From positions 10,572,571 through 10,636,570 of the forward strand of contig NC_080731.1 of NCBI RefSeq assembly GCF_019097595.1: a stretch of 64,000 bases of DNA, written 5' to 3'. The translations under genes and the position numbers were made by a program. The notes beneath the pieces were generated by a model. The model searched no databases and was not told the origin of the DNA. It worked only from the letters and a program-made list of their open reading frames with translations. This document shows positions 1 through 12,170 of the stretch, in pieces (position 1 is the stretch's first letter; each line of letters begins with the position of its first letter). Origin of the DNA: Hemibagrus wyckioides. Its lineage: Eukaryota; Chordata; Actinopteri; Siluriformes; Bagridae.

Positions 1-727
1 CGACAACTAAACTGCTCTCGAGCCAGAGCCAGCGCTAACACCACTAGATAAGCAGCCTAATCAGCCTAAATCCTAGTCATTAGCATCTTCATGGATATGG
101 AAAACCTTCCATTTTACACTTCTTACCAGTGGAAAAAAAAGAATAGACTATATTCACTAAGAAGATCTACAGTATATGCTAAAGTGTTAATCCACACCAT
201 GAAAATCAGGTCCTACATATTACTTAATAATTCAGCAAATCCAAATAAATTATAAATGATGTGCAAAGATTTTAGATTTTTTATTAGCTGTTACATACAG
301 TAGGCCCACAAATTTCAAACAATACCCTTTGACCAGCTATACATTCTGTTATTCTGTCTCTACAGTAGTCATGAATCTGGTCGTTCAGAAAATAATATAT
401 TCTAAAATAAAATATTACATATCTATTTCTAATGTGGCTGTTTTTTCCCAAGTTTTCTCTTCAGTTACCAATTCCCCCCACTATCCTGCTCTCTCCTATC
501 ACACAACAGTTTAGGAGGGTTGTAATGTGTGATTCCTGACTTTCAAAAACAAAGAAAATGCTCCTGCTTGCAACTTGCAATTTATACTCTGGATCATAGG
601 ATGGTTCTCCTTAACTGTGGGTTCCGGAGAAAAGAACCACTTTGTATCTCGAATAAACAGACGTCGGAAATGACCTTCCTTATAAGCCCTGAGTTCCCAC
701 TTTGAGTATGTTAAATGCAGCATTATA
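1..727. other. No gene recognised
   Basis: AT-rich single-copy-looking DNA. Short open frames on both strands are of chance length and show no recognisable domain or paired splice signals. Confidence 0.5.
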
Positions 728-955
728 CAAGCTTTCTTCCAGACATGTCAGGTCAGCCAAGTGCACCTTTATGAACTACTGCTTCTGGTTGCGCAACACA
801 CTGGGAAGAAAGTGCTATCTGCCATCTTCCTCATACATGAGCTCACAGATGCCCACTGGCTAATGTCACAGAAGGGAGAGAAATGCCATCCCTCCCACAC
901 AGAAAGCATGGCGCATTTTACTCCTGAGACTTCAAGGCATGTTTAGCTGTAGATC
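728..955 (+). repeat. Dispersed fish repeat, family X, copy 1
   Basis: This is one of four related copies in the window (also 16180-16510, 42983-43085 and, inverted, 38270-38590). Positions 832-854 are identical over 23 nt to 16392-16414. Both copies share the order of a CTTCC-TCC-like start, a GTCAGCC/GCCAGC block, a TTTATGAACT/TTTCTGCTC block, then TGAGCTCACAGATGCCC and a TGTCAC block. From memory it resembles a dispersed repeat common in catfish and related fishes. It has no coding capacity, and the open frame across 761-946 is incidental. Confidence 0.6.
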
Positions 956-2181
956 TCTTTATGACTGGAGTGTTTAATAGACAGAACGACAGATAGATAG
1001 AAAGACAGATGGATCACTTTATAAATTCACTTACATTCCAAGACATTCCATACAAATTAAGCCTGTGTAGCATGAACAGGCATCATCTTCCGGCACTTAA
1101 TCTAGCAGGCTTTAATTTCACTGCATGAGTAATTTGTTCTTGTGCTGAAATTTTACTGCTATGGCAATTTCAAAGTGTGCATAGTCCCTAATTATTATAA
1201 TCTTTAATTACAACCCCACAAGAAAACAAATTGTCGCAGCAAGAAAATAGGCCTTTAAATAGATCTTTTAATACAGAACTCAAAACCAGGCTGTTATTAG
1301 GTTTCTAACAGTTGTATATAGTTTCACAAAACTATTTAAAGTTCACTATTTAATGAAACATCTAACCTAAAGAATGTGGTGTTGAATATGCAAGCTTTTT
1401 TTTCTCAGGAACACGTTCTCCTGCTGTTCCTCATGGGTCTTTTTAAAATGATTCAGGAGTCTATCCAAACCCAGACCCATAAGATTAGTGAGGTGTTAAG
1501 GTCAACTAGATGGATGGCGAGAATGTCAGTGTGATCTCTAACGTTTTCCCGAAAGCATTACAGCACAAAGGTCATGCTAACACAATCACAATGTAAATTG
1601 TATAGGGCCTGTGCTCTCTAAAAACTCCAAGAGGAGTGGAGCAAAATAATTCACAATAATATGAAATTCGGTGCCCAACAGGGACCTGACCTCAGAGGGT
1701 TTTTTGCATTTTGCTACTTTGCCAGTGGAAGCACAATTTTTATTATGAACTGTACAGTACAAAATATGCGCAGAAAAGTTCCGGCTGAAAAAGAAAGTAG
1801 TTATATTGCTTCACTATAGTAGCCCAGAGGTACAATATTTCTGAAAATGTGGCATTATGTAAATTACAACACTGCAACATTAAGTGACAACTCAACAGTA
1901 TAATCCAACAATGAAACAGCATTAAAATATTTGCAATTCAATTTGCAATATAATCTGCAAGTCAGAAATGGAACATTTGCAATTCAGGTTGGTCATAAAG
2001 AAGTGCACCAGATGACTAGAGAAAAGTAGAATTTGTGGTCTGGGTTTAACACTTTGACACAATTAACCTAAACTTAATTTCCTCACTCTGAATCAACTAA
2101 ATTAAAAAAAAAAAAAAACAATTACTACAATCTAACAGCAGATAGAAATAAAAATCCTTTATTTTAAGGTATGTTGTTAAT
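956..2181. other. No gene recognised
   Basis: AT-rich DNA without a convincing exon. At 990-1030 a GATAGATAGA run followed by GATCACTTTATAAATTCAC resembles the antisense LINE-tail motif also seen near 22700 and 35810, but it is too short to call with confidence. Confidence 0.4.
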
Positions 2182-2709
2182 GTGCTCTCACCGGCCACTT
2201 TAACAGGAACACCTGCTCATTCATGCAGTCAGGGACATGTGAAGATGGTTTCTTTTCTTTCTCCCAGTCTTCAAATGTTCAGTGCCTCAGATTCCTATTC
2301 ATGGTCCTCTGTTCAATCTGAGATTCTTTTCTGTTCACCACAGGTGTAAAGAGTGTGTTTTCGAGCTACTGTAGACTTCCTGCCAGCTTAAACCAGTTTG
2401 TTTTTCCTCTTCTTACCCCTTTCATCAGAAAGGCATTCCTGCCTGGAGAACTGTCAATCACTGAATTTTTTGTTTGCTTGTTTGTCTTCTGCACTATTCT
2501 GTGAAAGGTCTAGATACTGTTGTATATGAAAATCTCCGCAGATCAGCAGATATTGAAATACTCAAACCACGCCATCTAGCACTAAAAACCAAGTCAATGA
2601 GATCTAATTTTTCCCCATTGTATTCCCGGCTACATGATTGGCTGACTGGATAATTACATGAACGACCAAAGGTACAGGTGTTCCTATTAAAGTGACTGGT
2701 GAGTGTATA
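2182..2709 (-). mobile_element. Internally deleted Tc1-like transposon (MITE-like)
   Basis: The two ends form terminal inverted repeats. The left end reads CTCACCGGCCACTTTAA and the right end is its imperfect complement, TTAAAGTGACTGGTGAG. This is a well-known terminus of a fish Tc1/mariner group. Read on the minus strand, the interior still resembles the transposase N-terminal (helix-turn-helix) region, including the stretch complementary to 2525-2560. The middle and the C-terminal DDE part are missing, so about 530 bp remain of an element normally well over 1 kb. It cannot encode an enzyme and could only have moved using transposase made elsewhere. The outermost bases are degenerate, so the borders are approximate. 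Confidence 0.8.
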
Positions 2710-3344
2710 GATCAGGAAAAAATATTGATTTTACAAGGAATGCATTTAATGACAGATAGTCTTGGTACTCGTTGATTCCCTGTAGAACAACTAACGAAAG
2801 CAAGCTGGACATTTGTATCATCCTTTAAAATCCAATTACTTGTTGAATATGAAGAAAAACAAGACAAACCAAATAATGAGCAAAGCACTCCAACACCGAA
2901 AGAATACTGCTTCATAATTAGGTAGCACAAAAATAAATAGCTTGTTTATATTTTTTAAAAAATAAAATAAACAGTGTGTTGCATTTTTTGTGATAAGCAA
3001 ACACCTCCTCTGCATATCCCGCAAGTGCGACATTTGTGCTATAATTTGCAAAATCGTTACACTTCTTAAAAATGAAAGGCCAGATCCAATGCGGTAAGGT
3101 TTACCGTGTAAACATAGGTCTCTTTAAGCACATTCATTATAACTAAGATTTATAAAAACAGATGGGTCATTCTCAGAACAGGGCAGTTTTTTTAGTGTAG
3201 AAAATGCTCAGATTTGGTTTGCTATGTTCCCCTTCTCAAGTTTTACTTATCCACATCTCATCAATATTAATTCATACAAATTCCAGCATATCTCTTTTTG
3301 GTCATCTTGTTTTGTTGTAGCTGTACAGGAAAACACAGATTAAA
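2710..3344. other. No gene recognised
   Basis: AT-rich DNA. The overlapping minus frames between 2712 and 3051 are hydrophobic low-complexity translations with no domain. Confidence 0.5.
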
Positions 3345-3475
3345 AATTTTAATGATGAATGCAGTGGATTTTGCATGAGAAGGTTCTGAGTTCAAATCCC
3401 AGCACAATCAAGCTGCCATTGCAGACCTTGTGAGAAAGGTTCTCAACTGCTCAGTAGCATACAATGAGAAATATT
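3345..3475 (+). repeat. Degraded tRNA-derived SINE
   Basis: A B-box-like GAGTTCAAATCCCAGCAC is followed by AATCAAGCTGCCATTG and CTCAACTGCTCAG. This is the same order as the better preserved SINE at 25782-25968 (GAGTTTGAATCCCAG, CCACCAAGCTGCTACTG, TTAATTGCTCAG). The tRNA-like head and the 3' tail are eroded. Confidence 0.65.
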
Positions 3476-3804
3476 AGCTACTATGGAAGAGAATTCAAAT
3501 GAATTGTAGTTGTTTGTCAGTTTGAAAACAGCTTCATTCGTCAACCTTATTTGATGTGTAATGCATCTATAGTATGTCATTGTCCTGTCTGTTAGGTTTT
3601 GGTGGCCAAAATTATTTAAACATTTCACGTAGATACCACTGGATATCATCTGACAAGTAAAACTAAATATCGCCTTATAAATTCTAATGCTCTTTCATAT
3701 TCACATGTGTAGGGAGTTTTCTAAGAATCTCTAAATAATTTGGTCGATCTGAACTGTTCACTGGAAGTGGTTCAAAACCTGGCTATCAGTATGGACTGAC
3801 AGTA

Positions 3805-4056
3805 CTAACATTCTCTCTTCCGCTTGGCCAGAAAATCTTGTTCACACCATTCCTGTGCACAAATTTTATGTTCTCTTTCGACTGCCAATATAAAGCTAGG
3901 ATATGTGTGTTCATTGTAATTCACAACACGCCATTGACCACAGTGATGAGATTCAGTGCCTCCAGGTCGATTAGGATCCTGGTCATTCAGGGGAAAAAAA
4001 CTACATGATAAACCATATTCAGAGAGACATACTTTTGCTTTTATCCTAGAATACAT
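3805..4056 (-). other. Unrecognised Cys/Trp-rich open frame, possibly TE-derived
   Basis: An 83-codon minus-strand frame that begins with ATG directly after an in-frame TAA and ends in TAG. The translation is unusually rich in Cys, Trp and His for a chance frame here, with blocks such as CLSEYGLSC, SHHCGQWRVVNYNEHTYPS and CAQEWCEQ. The segment G-Q-W-x-V-V-N-Y-x-x-x-x-Y-P faintly resembles small Tudor/chromo-like modules found in some fish transposon proteins, but I cannot assign it. I see no good polypyrimidine acceptor upstream. It is also out of frame for the phase-1 intron predicted after the exon at 11961-12024, so it is not an obvious exon 2 of that gene. It could be a decayed transposon ORF or chance. 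Confidence 0.3.
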
Positions 4057-4059
4057 TTA

Positions 4060-4130
4060 CTGACCTCGAGACACATTCACCTTCATGTTCACTGTCTGGA
4101 GTTGATATTGGGGTCAGCCCTGTCACTCTT
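4060..4130. repeat. Direct repeat, copy 1
   Basis: A 24-nt block at 4081-4104 (CTTCATGTTCACTGTCTGGA plus GTTG) recurs exactly at 5951-5974. Both copies are preceded by a GAGACA motif and followed closely by a CTCTTAATCT block. This marks a short duplicated unit about 1.87 kb apart. Confidence 0.65.
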
Positions 4131-6321
4131 AATCTCAAAGTCTCTCTGTGCCGAGCGGGTTTCCCTCCATCTGCAGCACTGATATTTCTATTTCCCTTTT
4201 CGAGAGAGCTCATGTTTTCTTCCCTGTATTATCTATGCATTAATAGCATCTGTATATTTCCGCTAAAGATATGTTGCTCTACATCAGGGTTGGCATTGCT
4301 ATGCTGGCAGTACAGCCTCTGTCTGTACCTTAACTATGCCATGCCAATTTAAATGAAAAAGAACAAAAGGCACATACCACTAAAAAGAATGAACTTAAAG
4401 TCTAAAGCTTTTGCAAGGAATCATAAAACCACTGGTGTCAATGGTGTTATAGGTATTTTGCTGACAACTTGGGGATTTCTTGGTTTCCTTAGTTCTGGAA
4501 AAACATTACAAGTGTACCTTCACCCTTTTTTTGTACCTAACATCCTGGTCAATTGTGTAGACAAACTTGACCAGAACCCCTGACCTACTGTAGGTATTAG
4601 CCATTAGTTTCAGAGTAGCACCTACACCATCCAGAACTCCTCTTGTGTTGTGGAAACCTTTTTTTAAGAGGGCTATCTATAAATCAGGTATTAATTCCTT
4701 TCCTTTGTGCATTGACTGGTCAGGCCATTAGTGGGAAAAAAATGGAAGAAACTTCAGCAAACTGCAATTTCCCATGTCTACGATAAAGTTTGCCTGAACT
4801 GTAGGACCGTGGCTTCGGCTTGGGGAGATGGAAACATGGATCCTTCACATAGAGAACTGTGTGGGGTCACTTACTTATGTGACCCAACAAAATTGCACAG
4901 CATGGATTCCAATCTTCACTGAAGTCTGTGTTTAAGGCAATCAGTGGAAGATAGCTTTTTCTCAGATTATCTGGTAGCAGTTACTGCAGTACCACCACCT
5001 GATATTAAAGAGGTACTTCCTAACTGTGTACATCCTGTAATGAAATTCGGAAATAAGATCTTTCTCTGCCATGGTCAGACTTTTTTTTTTTTTTTTTTTT
5101 TAAAGCAAAAGATCTTTCTCTTTACCTAACTTTATGTGATTATCCTTTTCTAGGCACCACTCAGTTATTTCAGATATTTCTGCATCTGATTAGGTGTAGG
5201 TTGTGCAGTCACACTTTCTAAATGCTTCAACCGTTGCATTTGGAATCTGTGAGTCTGCAGTCTGTCTGCCATGGTGCTTTACATTGGCAGGTTTCTCCAT
5301 CACGTTCTCTTGGTGCTACAACCCAAAAAGGACCTCTCCCTGAAGAAACTGGCACAAACATCCCACTTCTCCATTTTCTGCAATAAAACACTGGTAGAGT
5401 TTCAGCAGGGACAGGGTCATGTGGGGTTATGATTTATTTTTTATTTTTTTCTGGATTGTCAGTCTGCTGACATCATCTAACATAAAATACTTTCTTCTAC
5501 TTTTTGTTGAAGCAAAGCTTGTTTATTGATTTTAATCGTATTTTAATCTTGGCATCCATTGTATGAAAATACAATACACTGCTGGCACAATTTCGTGTAT
5601 TCGTTTGATTCATGGACTTGATTTGCATTTTGCATTTTCGCACAGGAAAGCAAACGGAAAGTTCAGGTTTTCTTTTACTGGAGGGTAAATACTGCACCCT
5701 TCTACAGCGGTTCGGGTCTTTTTTGTGCTTTGAGGTTTAGACATTTAATCTCGAAAAAGTCAGTACCGTTTCTTCACTTTTATTGCCTTTTTCTTTATTT
5801 TATACTTTATCTACAATGAGTCCTAATCCCTGCTTAAAAGGCCAGATTCGTGATTCAAGAAAAGAAGGTCTATATGAAAACAAAAAAGAATCCAATTTTG
5901 TACATAAAATACTGCCCTATACTAAAACACATTACCTGATCTTGAGACAGCTTCATGTTCACTGTCTGGAGTTGGTCTCTCTTAATCTGTAGTTTTAAAT
6001 TTTATTTATTTATTAATTTATTCATTCATTCATCTGTAGCTTTCTGCACTGTGCCAAAATTTTTTGTCACCAAATGTTACTGGTGATAACACCAGTTTTC
6101 CCAGTTTCCCAATTATCAAATACTTTCTCAAATTACTCCTTATCAACACAACACACAAATATCAACACATTTTGTGAATTAAAGAAAAGCAGCAGAGGCA
6201 GTGTGTCGACAGAAAGCAGACATGAAAGAAAGGGTTTCAGATGAAGGAATTTGCTGTAATTACTTGTATGTATATTCAAAAACGGTTTACACTGAAGAAT
6301 AAAAAAGTGTGCAGGTGGGAC
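4131..6321. other. No gene recognised; poly-T tract and direct repeat copy 2
   Basis: It holds a poly-T run at 5081-5101 and the second copy of the 24-nt direct repeat at 5951-5974. The open frames at 4353-4583 and 4731-4922 show no domain or splice-site support. Confidence 0.45.
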
Positions 6322-6475
6322 AAACAGTGGTGACCAGTGATTGGTCTCTGGGGAAATTGGTGATCAGTAATTAGTCACTGAGAAACAACTGTGATCAATG
6401 ATTGGTTGTTGTGAATGATGATCAGTGACTGATTGGGAAGCAATGGTGATCAGTTCTTGGTCTTTGGGAATGCTA
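6322..6475. repeat. Degenerate tandem repeat, unit about 28-32 bp
   Basis: Five diverged units of the form GGTGATCAGTGATTGGTC followed by a CTGGGAAA-like spacer start near 6327, 6359, 6390, 6418 and 6445. Each carries a TGATCA-like palindrome or variant, and most carry ATTGGT. A partial inverted copy (GACCAATCAGT) follows near 6487. Confidence 0.7.
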
Positions 6476-8930
6476 ACGCTCACAATGACCAATCAGTCTT
6501 TACACACTGGTGGTGAGTCGACTGAACTTGTTCTCTCAGCTCATCTATAAACTTAACAGCTATGTGGAGTCCAGGACAGCTGCTATTGTCTGGTCAAAAA
6601 TTCACTAGATTTGTTGCTACGCTCATTTTTTGTTGCTAGACTTTCACTATATTTGTTCCTAGACCCTTTTTCATAAGATTGCCATATCGTATGACAAAGT
6701 AGCCAAGTCAACAGCACTAGTTAAACTGACTTACAACAATGACAAACACAACCACACAATTTAAAACAAAGTAATAGCCCCTCTTTTTATGATAACACCA
6801 ATGACATGAGCATGAGGGGCTTTTCCTTTTTAAACATAATCACAAACATTTATCAAAGCTGTCATAGACCCAACTGCTACATCATGGATGTACTGGTGCT
6901 GAGGGTCATTAAACATAATGATTTAAATCAATAACCTCAGACACATTATCCTGTAGAGTTAAGGTTAGACTCAGTGCAGCCACAGAGGACTACACAGTCA
7001 TAATACAATATTTCAGTCTCTATGACACTTTATCACATGAAGTTGATTACTGACCAAACAATGGCAGCACTTTGGAGGTGAGAGCATACAAAAGCAAAGT
7101 TGCCGAAATTGAGACAGAGTGAGTGCTAAGTGGGTAAAGAGAGTTTCTATGTTGTTATGTCGGCTCAATCGTTAAACCACCTACTACTTAGTAATGTGTG
7201 CAATCAGATAAACTGTACAAAACAAAAAAAAACAGATGATTTATCTAGAATAATTGCCCGAATGACATCATGTTCAAAGTAGAGATACTGAGGTTTTTAG
7301 GATGCTGAGTACAATCAAAACTACAACAACAATGAAAAAAGGCTAAAGAGCTTGAATGCTAGCTAGCTTTCTGATGATCTAATCATAGCAGCTAGCCTGT
7401 AAACTTTCAAAACTGTTAACCATGCCTTGCAGGTTCATATGTCTAGAGAAATTTATGCTTCCATATATTTAATTTATAATATGTAATATAATTTTAAATA
7501 CATTATGTTCTATATGCAATAAACCTCGTGACATGTAAAAACTTTTAGCTCATATATCTTATAATAGCAATTATGTACTGGATCATATATTATGGTGACA
7601 GCGTTTGTACAGTATTGTGCTTGAAATCCGCTTTTCTCCAACACCCTAAAAAAGTCTTATATTCAGTGTAGAAACTCTCTGAACTCTTGATTCAACATTA
7701 CCAGGGCTACTGTTTACCCAGAGGAGTCTATGAAGAAAGACATAGAGAAATATATGGTGCCAACTATAATATTTTCTTGCAGCGAGTTATAACATTGGGT
7801 TCTAACAAACTCTACATTCTTCCCAGCTAGAAAGGTCACTCTGACCCTTGTTCCCTGCATACAATTAAGCTCACCGTTATTAAAGAAAGTCTGTCTCTGT
7901 GGCATTTTCAGATGCACTCATCAGCACACCCTGTCCACCAAAATATATCCGGCGATCTTCAATTCTAGCTCCTTTGTGGTCTCATAAAATTCAGACAAGC
8001 TCTGGTTTTGCACTTCAGAGAAAAGGGAGTACAATGACTAACATAGGCTTCCCTGTCAAAAGTCTTTAGTACTAATACAATTAAACAGTCTGGGGCCAGA
8101 GAGTAAATACACTCGCACAATCACACCCCAGGAAACACGACGAAAGAGGAATAATAAGACAAAGCCGGTGGCGTTCAATCAGGGGAGGGGGTCATTAGGA
8201 AAAAAACTCAATTGCTTTGCTTTCTGCTTTGACATCATTTCAAGAAAACACTAGAACTAGCTCTGACCTGTGACAATGGAACTGCATTCATTTTCCAAAT
8301 GTGGCATCACTGCATGAGTAAGAGTAATATTCAGAGATGGTGACCTAAGTCCAAAAGTTCTGTTAATATTTATCTGTATTCAGAGCTGAGTTGTGTTAAG
8401 TCGATTTTCAGGGCTCCCTTTTCGGATTATGCAAATGGCCTGTGTGTATTTCACGCCACTGAGGATGCCAGATTTTTCTTGTTTAGAAACATCTGAGACT
8501 GGGTTTTTTTCACTAGCATCTAGACTACCACCTTTGAACGCAAGCACTTTGCCGTAGATAAATCAAGGCTAGAAAATGTGAACTGGAGAAGGGGGTTTTT
8601 TTTCTCTTCTTTGCTGTCAAATCTAATACAGTGTACAACAAAAGCAACAGACGATTTTAAAAGGAAAAATAAACCAAACCAACAGGACGAATGAGAAGAT
8701 AGAAAGCACTGAAATGATCATCTAAAAGGAATTTCCTAATTTGCAAACATAGTGCCATGTTGATCTGAATTTTAAATTGTGAACTAAATCTGATAAGGAA
8801 TTACTTTTGATGAAGGTCTATCTCCTCCATTTTGTGAACTTTCATATTATTCATCAGTAAATAATGGATATTTCTGTGGATATTTGTTACTGATCTTAAA
8901 CAGTATTTCAAAGTTTTTTACGTGTGTTCA
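6476..8930. other. No gene recognised
   Basis: Mostly high-complexity AT-rich DNA. The repeat-free stretch at about 7700-8480 would be a candidate for intronic conserved non-coding sequence, but conservation cannot be judged from one sequence. The 67-codon minus frame at 7714-7917 has no recognisable domain. Confidence 0.4.
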
Positions 8931-9190
8931 CAGTCCAAAACATACATTTCATTGTGACATATTGTGGTTACATCAAACTGTCAACCAGTGGCACCAGTCC
9001 AAATAGTGCTCCTCACTCAATACGATATTGTGCGAGAAATTCAGAAAAACTGAGACCCGCCTTTGTTAAAAGCAAACTCCTGCACAACTGTCTGAATAAT
9101 CCGCATGAATGTCTGAATACAAATGTGTGCAATTTCGATTTTAAATCCTCGCTGCGAGCATTTAACTCTACTCTGAATGCTAAATTGTGA
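8931..9190 (+). other. Candidate 3'-terminal exon, weak
   Basis: A pyrimidine-rich stretch ending in GTGTTCACAG could act as a splice acceptor at 8933. It is followed by about 85 open codons ending in TGA at 9188-9190, and AATAAA lies about 56 nt downstream (near 9246). The arrangement imitates a last exon, but the translation shows no domain I know. Open frames of this length are expected by chance in the window. No partner exon was found on this strand. Confidence 0.15.
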
Positions 9191-11499
9191 TAGCTCTGTT
9201 CATGTATTGCCTGTAATGTATCACAATATAGAGTTAATAATGCTAAATAAAGATCATATTAAAAGAAATCTATCATGTTGTAGCATTGAAACTGCTCAAT
9301 GTTATTATTACAGTTTCAGACATATTAGTTTAGAAGGGTGACAGGCAAATGACTTTTGTTTCGACTTTTATCTTGTCGAATGTCAAATACGTTCTCTACG
9401 TATCAGATTCAAACTACAACAATGCCGCCGCAACACTTTGGAAAGTGAGACCCGAAGTGCATAACTCAACCATGACGCTGTTTATATGGTTTGGCCCAGA
9501 ATAGTTGCCTGCTTACCATTCACCAATAGATTTTTTTTTCTGAACAAAGCGTCTCTTGTCATCATGCATTGTTATTTCATGGTCTGCCTCAAGCATCTGA
9601 TGAGCCAACACAATGCAATTGAATCAGCAGCACAGACGGCAAGCTGAGTTCTTGATATATTGCATAATGGCATGTTCTAAAGCAACCAATGCAGTAAGCT
9701 CTATCTTAAAGTGTTAGGCAGGAATCTGTTTGTTCAAGCCGGGAGATGAACAGTTGCAGTGTTGTGAGAGTCAATAACAGGACCGGTGGCACTGAACCTC
9801 TTCACGCAGAGGGCAGGAGAGGGAAGATCATTGCCTCAATCAGCTTTACTGTTCACGTTCAGCCCAGAAATCACATGACACATCAGGCATGGTTGTGATA
9901 GTCTGTTAAAGTCCCCTTTTTTGCAGCTGAATAAGCTTCAAACTTCCTTACACACCCGAATGGCAGAGAAGACGAGAGCAGCTGCGGCTTACTATTCAAG
10001 TAGGCTTTCATTAGCCGTGATCCAAAAGCATCAGCCAAATCATTCACATCGTTCGTGTTGAATTACATGGAGGACAAAATATAAGTCATCTAGGAATGGA
10101 TTTACAAAAAAGATATCTTTCCACTAAGCTGCTTTCTATAAATAAAAGTTCCTTTCTCAAACCAAGTAAGAAAACTGCTGAAACAGATTACTAGAGCTAA
10201 CAAAAATATTAAAGTAAATAATTTTCTCAATGATTAAAAAGCAAAAATATGGAAAATAAAAATTTTAAAATTAAAATGAAGTTCGTGGTTTTTTATAAGA
10301 ATGCAAACTGGTTGTGGTTTGTTAATACTAAACCAGTTTGTGCGCCTGGTGGTGCAGTTAATTAAGATCATTTGTGAATACAGACTGGTTTGTTATCATG
10401 CCACTTCACACATCCACTCAATGACACCACAGCAATTCATTTGACTTCTGAATGTCTTCTAATATCCCACAGTTAATTGAAGAATGTTCGCTCTCAGTGT
10501 CACTTCTGCTCCTGGACCCCAGAAAGCAAAGCATCTCAAGCTAACATGTGCCCAAAATTCATTAAGCTTAGAGAGAGTGAGCTCCAAGCGGCAGAGACAT
10601 GAGCAGCCTGGGGGCCAAGTTCTCTCGTTATTATAACTCCCAGCACTGGCAGCCTGGGGATGGTGGGCACATTTTTTGAATCAGTGATGTGTCAATCTTG
10701 CAATGCTGGGAATTTTTTTTTTTTTTTTTTTTTAAAAAGGCAAAAACTGTTTCGGCGAATACCCAAGTGCTGCCAGTGTTTTACTGCAAAAGAATTTCTG
10801 TCACTTCAGAGAAACACAGCAACTGCAGATTTACACATGGGAAAAAATGTATCATCAGGGAAATGAACAGAAATATCAAAGCAGCTGATCAGCAGGCTTA
10901 GAAATGTCAACAGCACTTTGACTTATGTTCCTGTCTCTTTGGATCCAAAATCAAAAAATGCACTGAATAGTACTCGCTATTGATTGATTGATTGATTGAT
11001 TGATTGTATTCATGCATAATGTAACATTTGTCTAATGATTTCTAATGCACTGGAGCTGAAAGGGCTTGCAAAATTCATGATACCTTGGCAAGCTTTGCAA
11101 TGGTATCTGCTGACAACTTTGCTTTGGAAAGTACAATGGCATCATCTGACATAGCAGTGCATTTGCAAAACAAGTATTAAAGTATTTGGGAAAACCTGCT
11201 GAAAGAATTTCTCTTAGCCTTCGGTAGTTTGTGAGAACACAGCAGAAACTATGTAGATGTGTCTAGGTATAGTCTAGCCTATCATAAGCCAAAAAGCTGA
11301 CGTCAGTTTTACAGACAAAAATAAATAAATAAAGCTCAGTCGTGTTCGTGTAGTGCAAGGACGGAACTAAATGCAATATGGACGAAAGCCTAAATGACCG
11401 AGTTACTGCATGAAGAAATGAACAGACGCAAACATGCACTACTCTACCAAGTAATTCAGTTGTAGGTTAAAGCGGAAGTCGGGATGCAACTCTACTGAG
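9191..11499. other. No gene recognised
   Basis: It includes a poly-T run at about 10713-10733 and a repeat-poor stretch at about 9560-10090. Overlapping frames at 10660-10901 cross the homopolymer and are not credible coding sequence. Confidence 0.45.
10981..11006. repeat. (TGAT)n microsatellite
   Basis: Six and a half perfect TGAT units. Confidence 0.95.
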
Positions 11500-11960
11500 A
11501 GACGTTAGCAGCGCAGGAGCGCGCGCGCACCGCCCCAGTCTCCAAAACATGACTGTCCCACATCCCCACCAAACACACAGCGGAAATAAAAGTCCTTCGG
11601 CAGTGTTTGATGAAGCAGTTTCGTTATTTATTCCGTGCAAATGTGTAAACTAACGGAAGAATTTTGGAGAGGCACGCGCGTGCTGTCTTTATCAAAACGG
11701 AGCATCATCAGTATCCTGGAAAATACGAAACCTTACAGCAGCACACTGGAGCAATGATGAAATCGTCTCCAAAAACACACCTCAAAGCTTTTTTTTTTTT
11801 TTCAGGGGCACCGCGGGATCGAAATAGCAACAAAAAAAAAAATCCAATATGGAATTGCGCGCGCAAATGTCGGTGACACGGTGAGTGACATTAACATTAG
11901 CGCCGCGTTCGTTAACGGACTGCACGAGAGGAGGAAGAAGTGTGCGTCTTTCCGCCTTAC

Positions 11961-12024
11961 CTTTCGCGAGATGCGGGACAGCGAGACTCGCACAGAGGAC
12001 GAAGAAGACAAGAATCGGTCCCAT
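11961..12024 (-). CDS. Probable first coding exon: signal peptide of a secreted or type I membrane protein
   Basis: On the minus strand an ATG at 12024 sits in a good initiation context (ACA before, G after). It opens a 64-nt exon of 21 codons plus one base. The translation starts MGPILVFFVLCASLA and continues to a short P-H-L-A-K end: a short n-region, a hydrophobic core from about residue 4 to 15, and small residues fitting signal peptidase cleavage near residues 15-20. The exon stops at AAAG followed by GTAAGG, a near-consensus donor, giving a phase-1 intron. A separate exon for the signal peptide with a phase-1 intron is a common design in vertebrate secreted and adhesion or receptor genes. 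The exon lies in the window's only CpG island. Later exons were not found; they should lie below 11960 or outside the window. The gene cannot be named from 21 residues. Confidence 0.55.
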
Positions 12025-12170
12025 TGTGCCAGTGACACAAAAAGAAAGAAAGAAATAATGTCCCACAGGGTCACAAGCCTGAGACAGATGGAGACACGAA
12101 AACTTAACTCGGTTCCTCCTCGGAGTTCTAATACAAAGTGTGTATCACCTCGGGCAGGTGTCCGTTAAAT

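Noticed and set aside
11868..11890. Plus-strand ATG followed shortly by GTGAGT, resembling a tiny first exon
   Set aside because: Only about five codons, no leader, and the minus-strand exon explains the island better.
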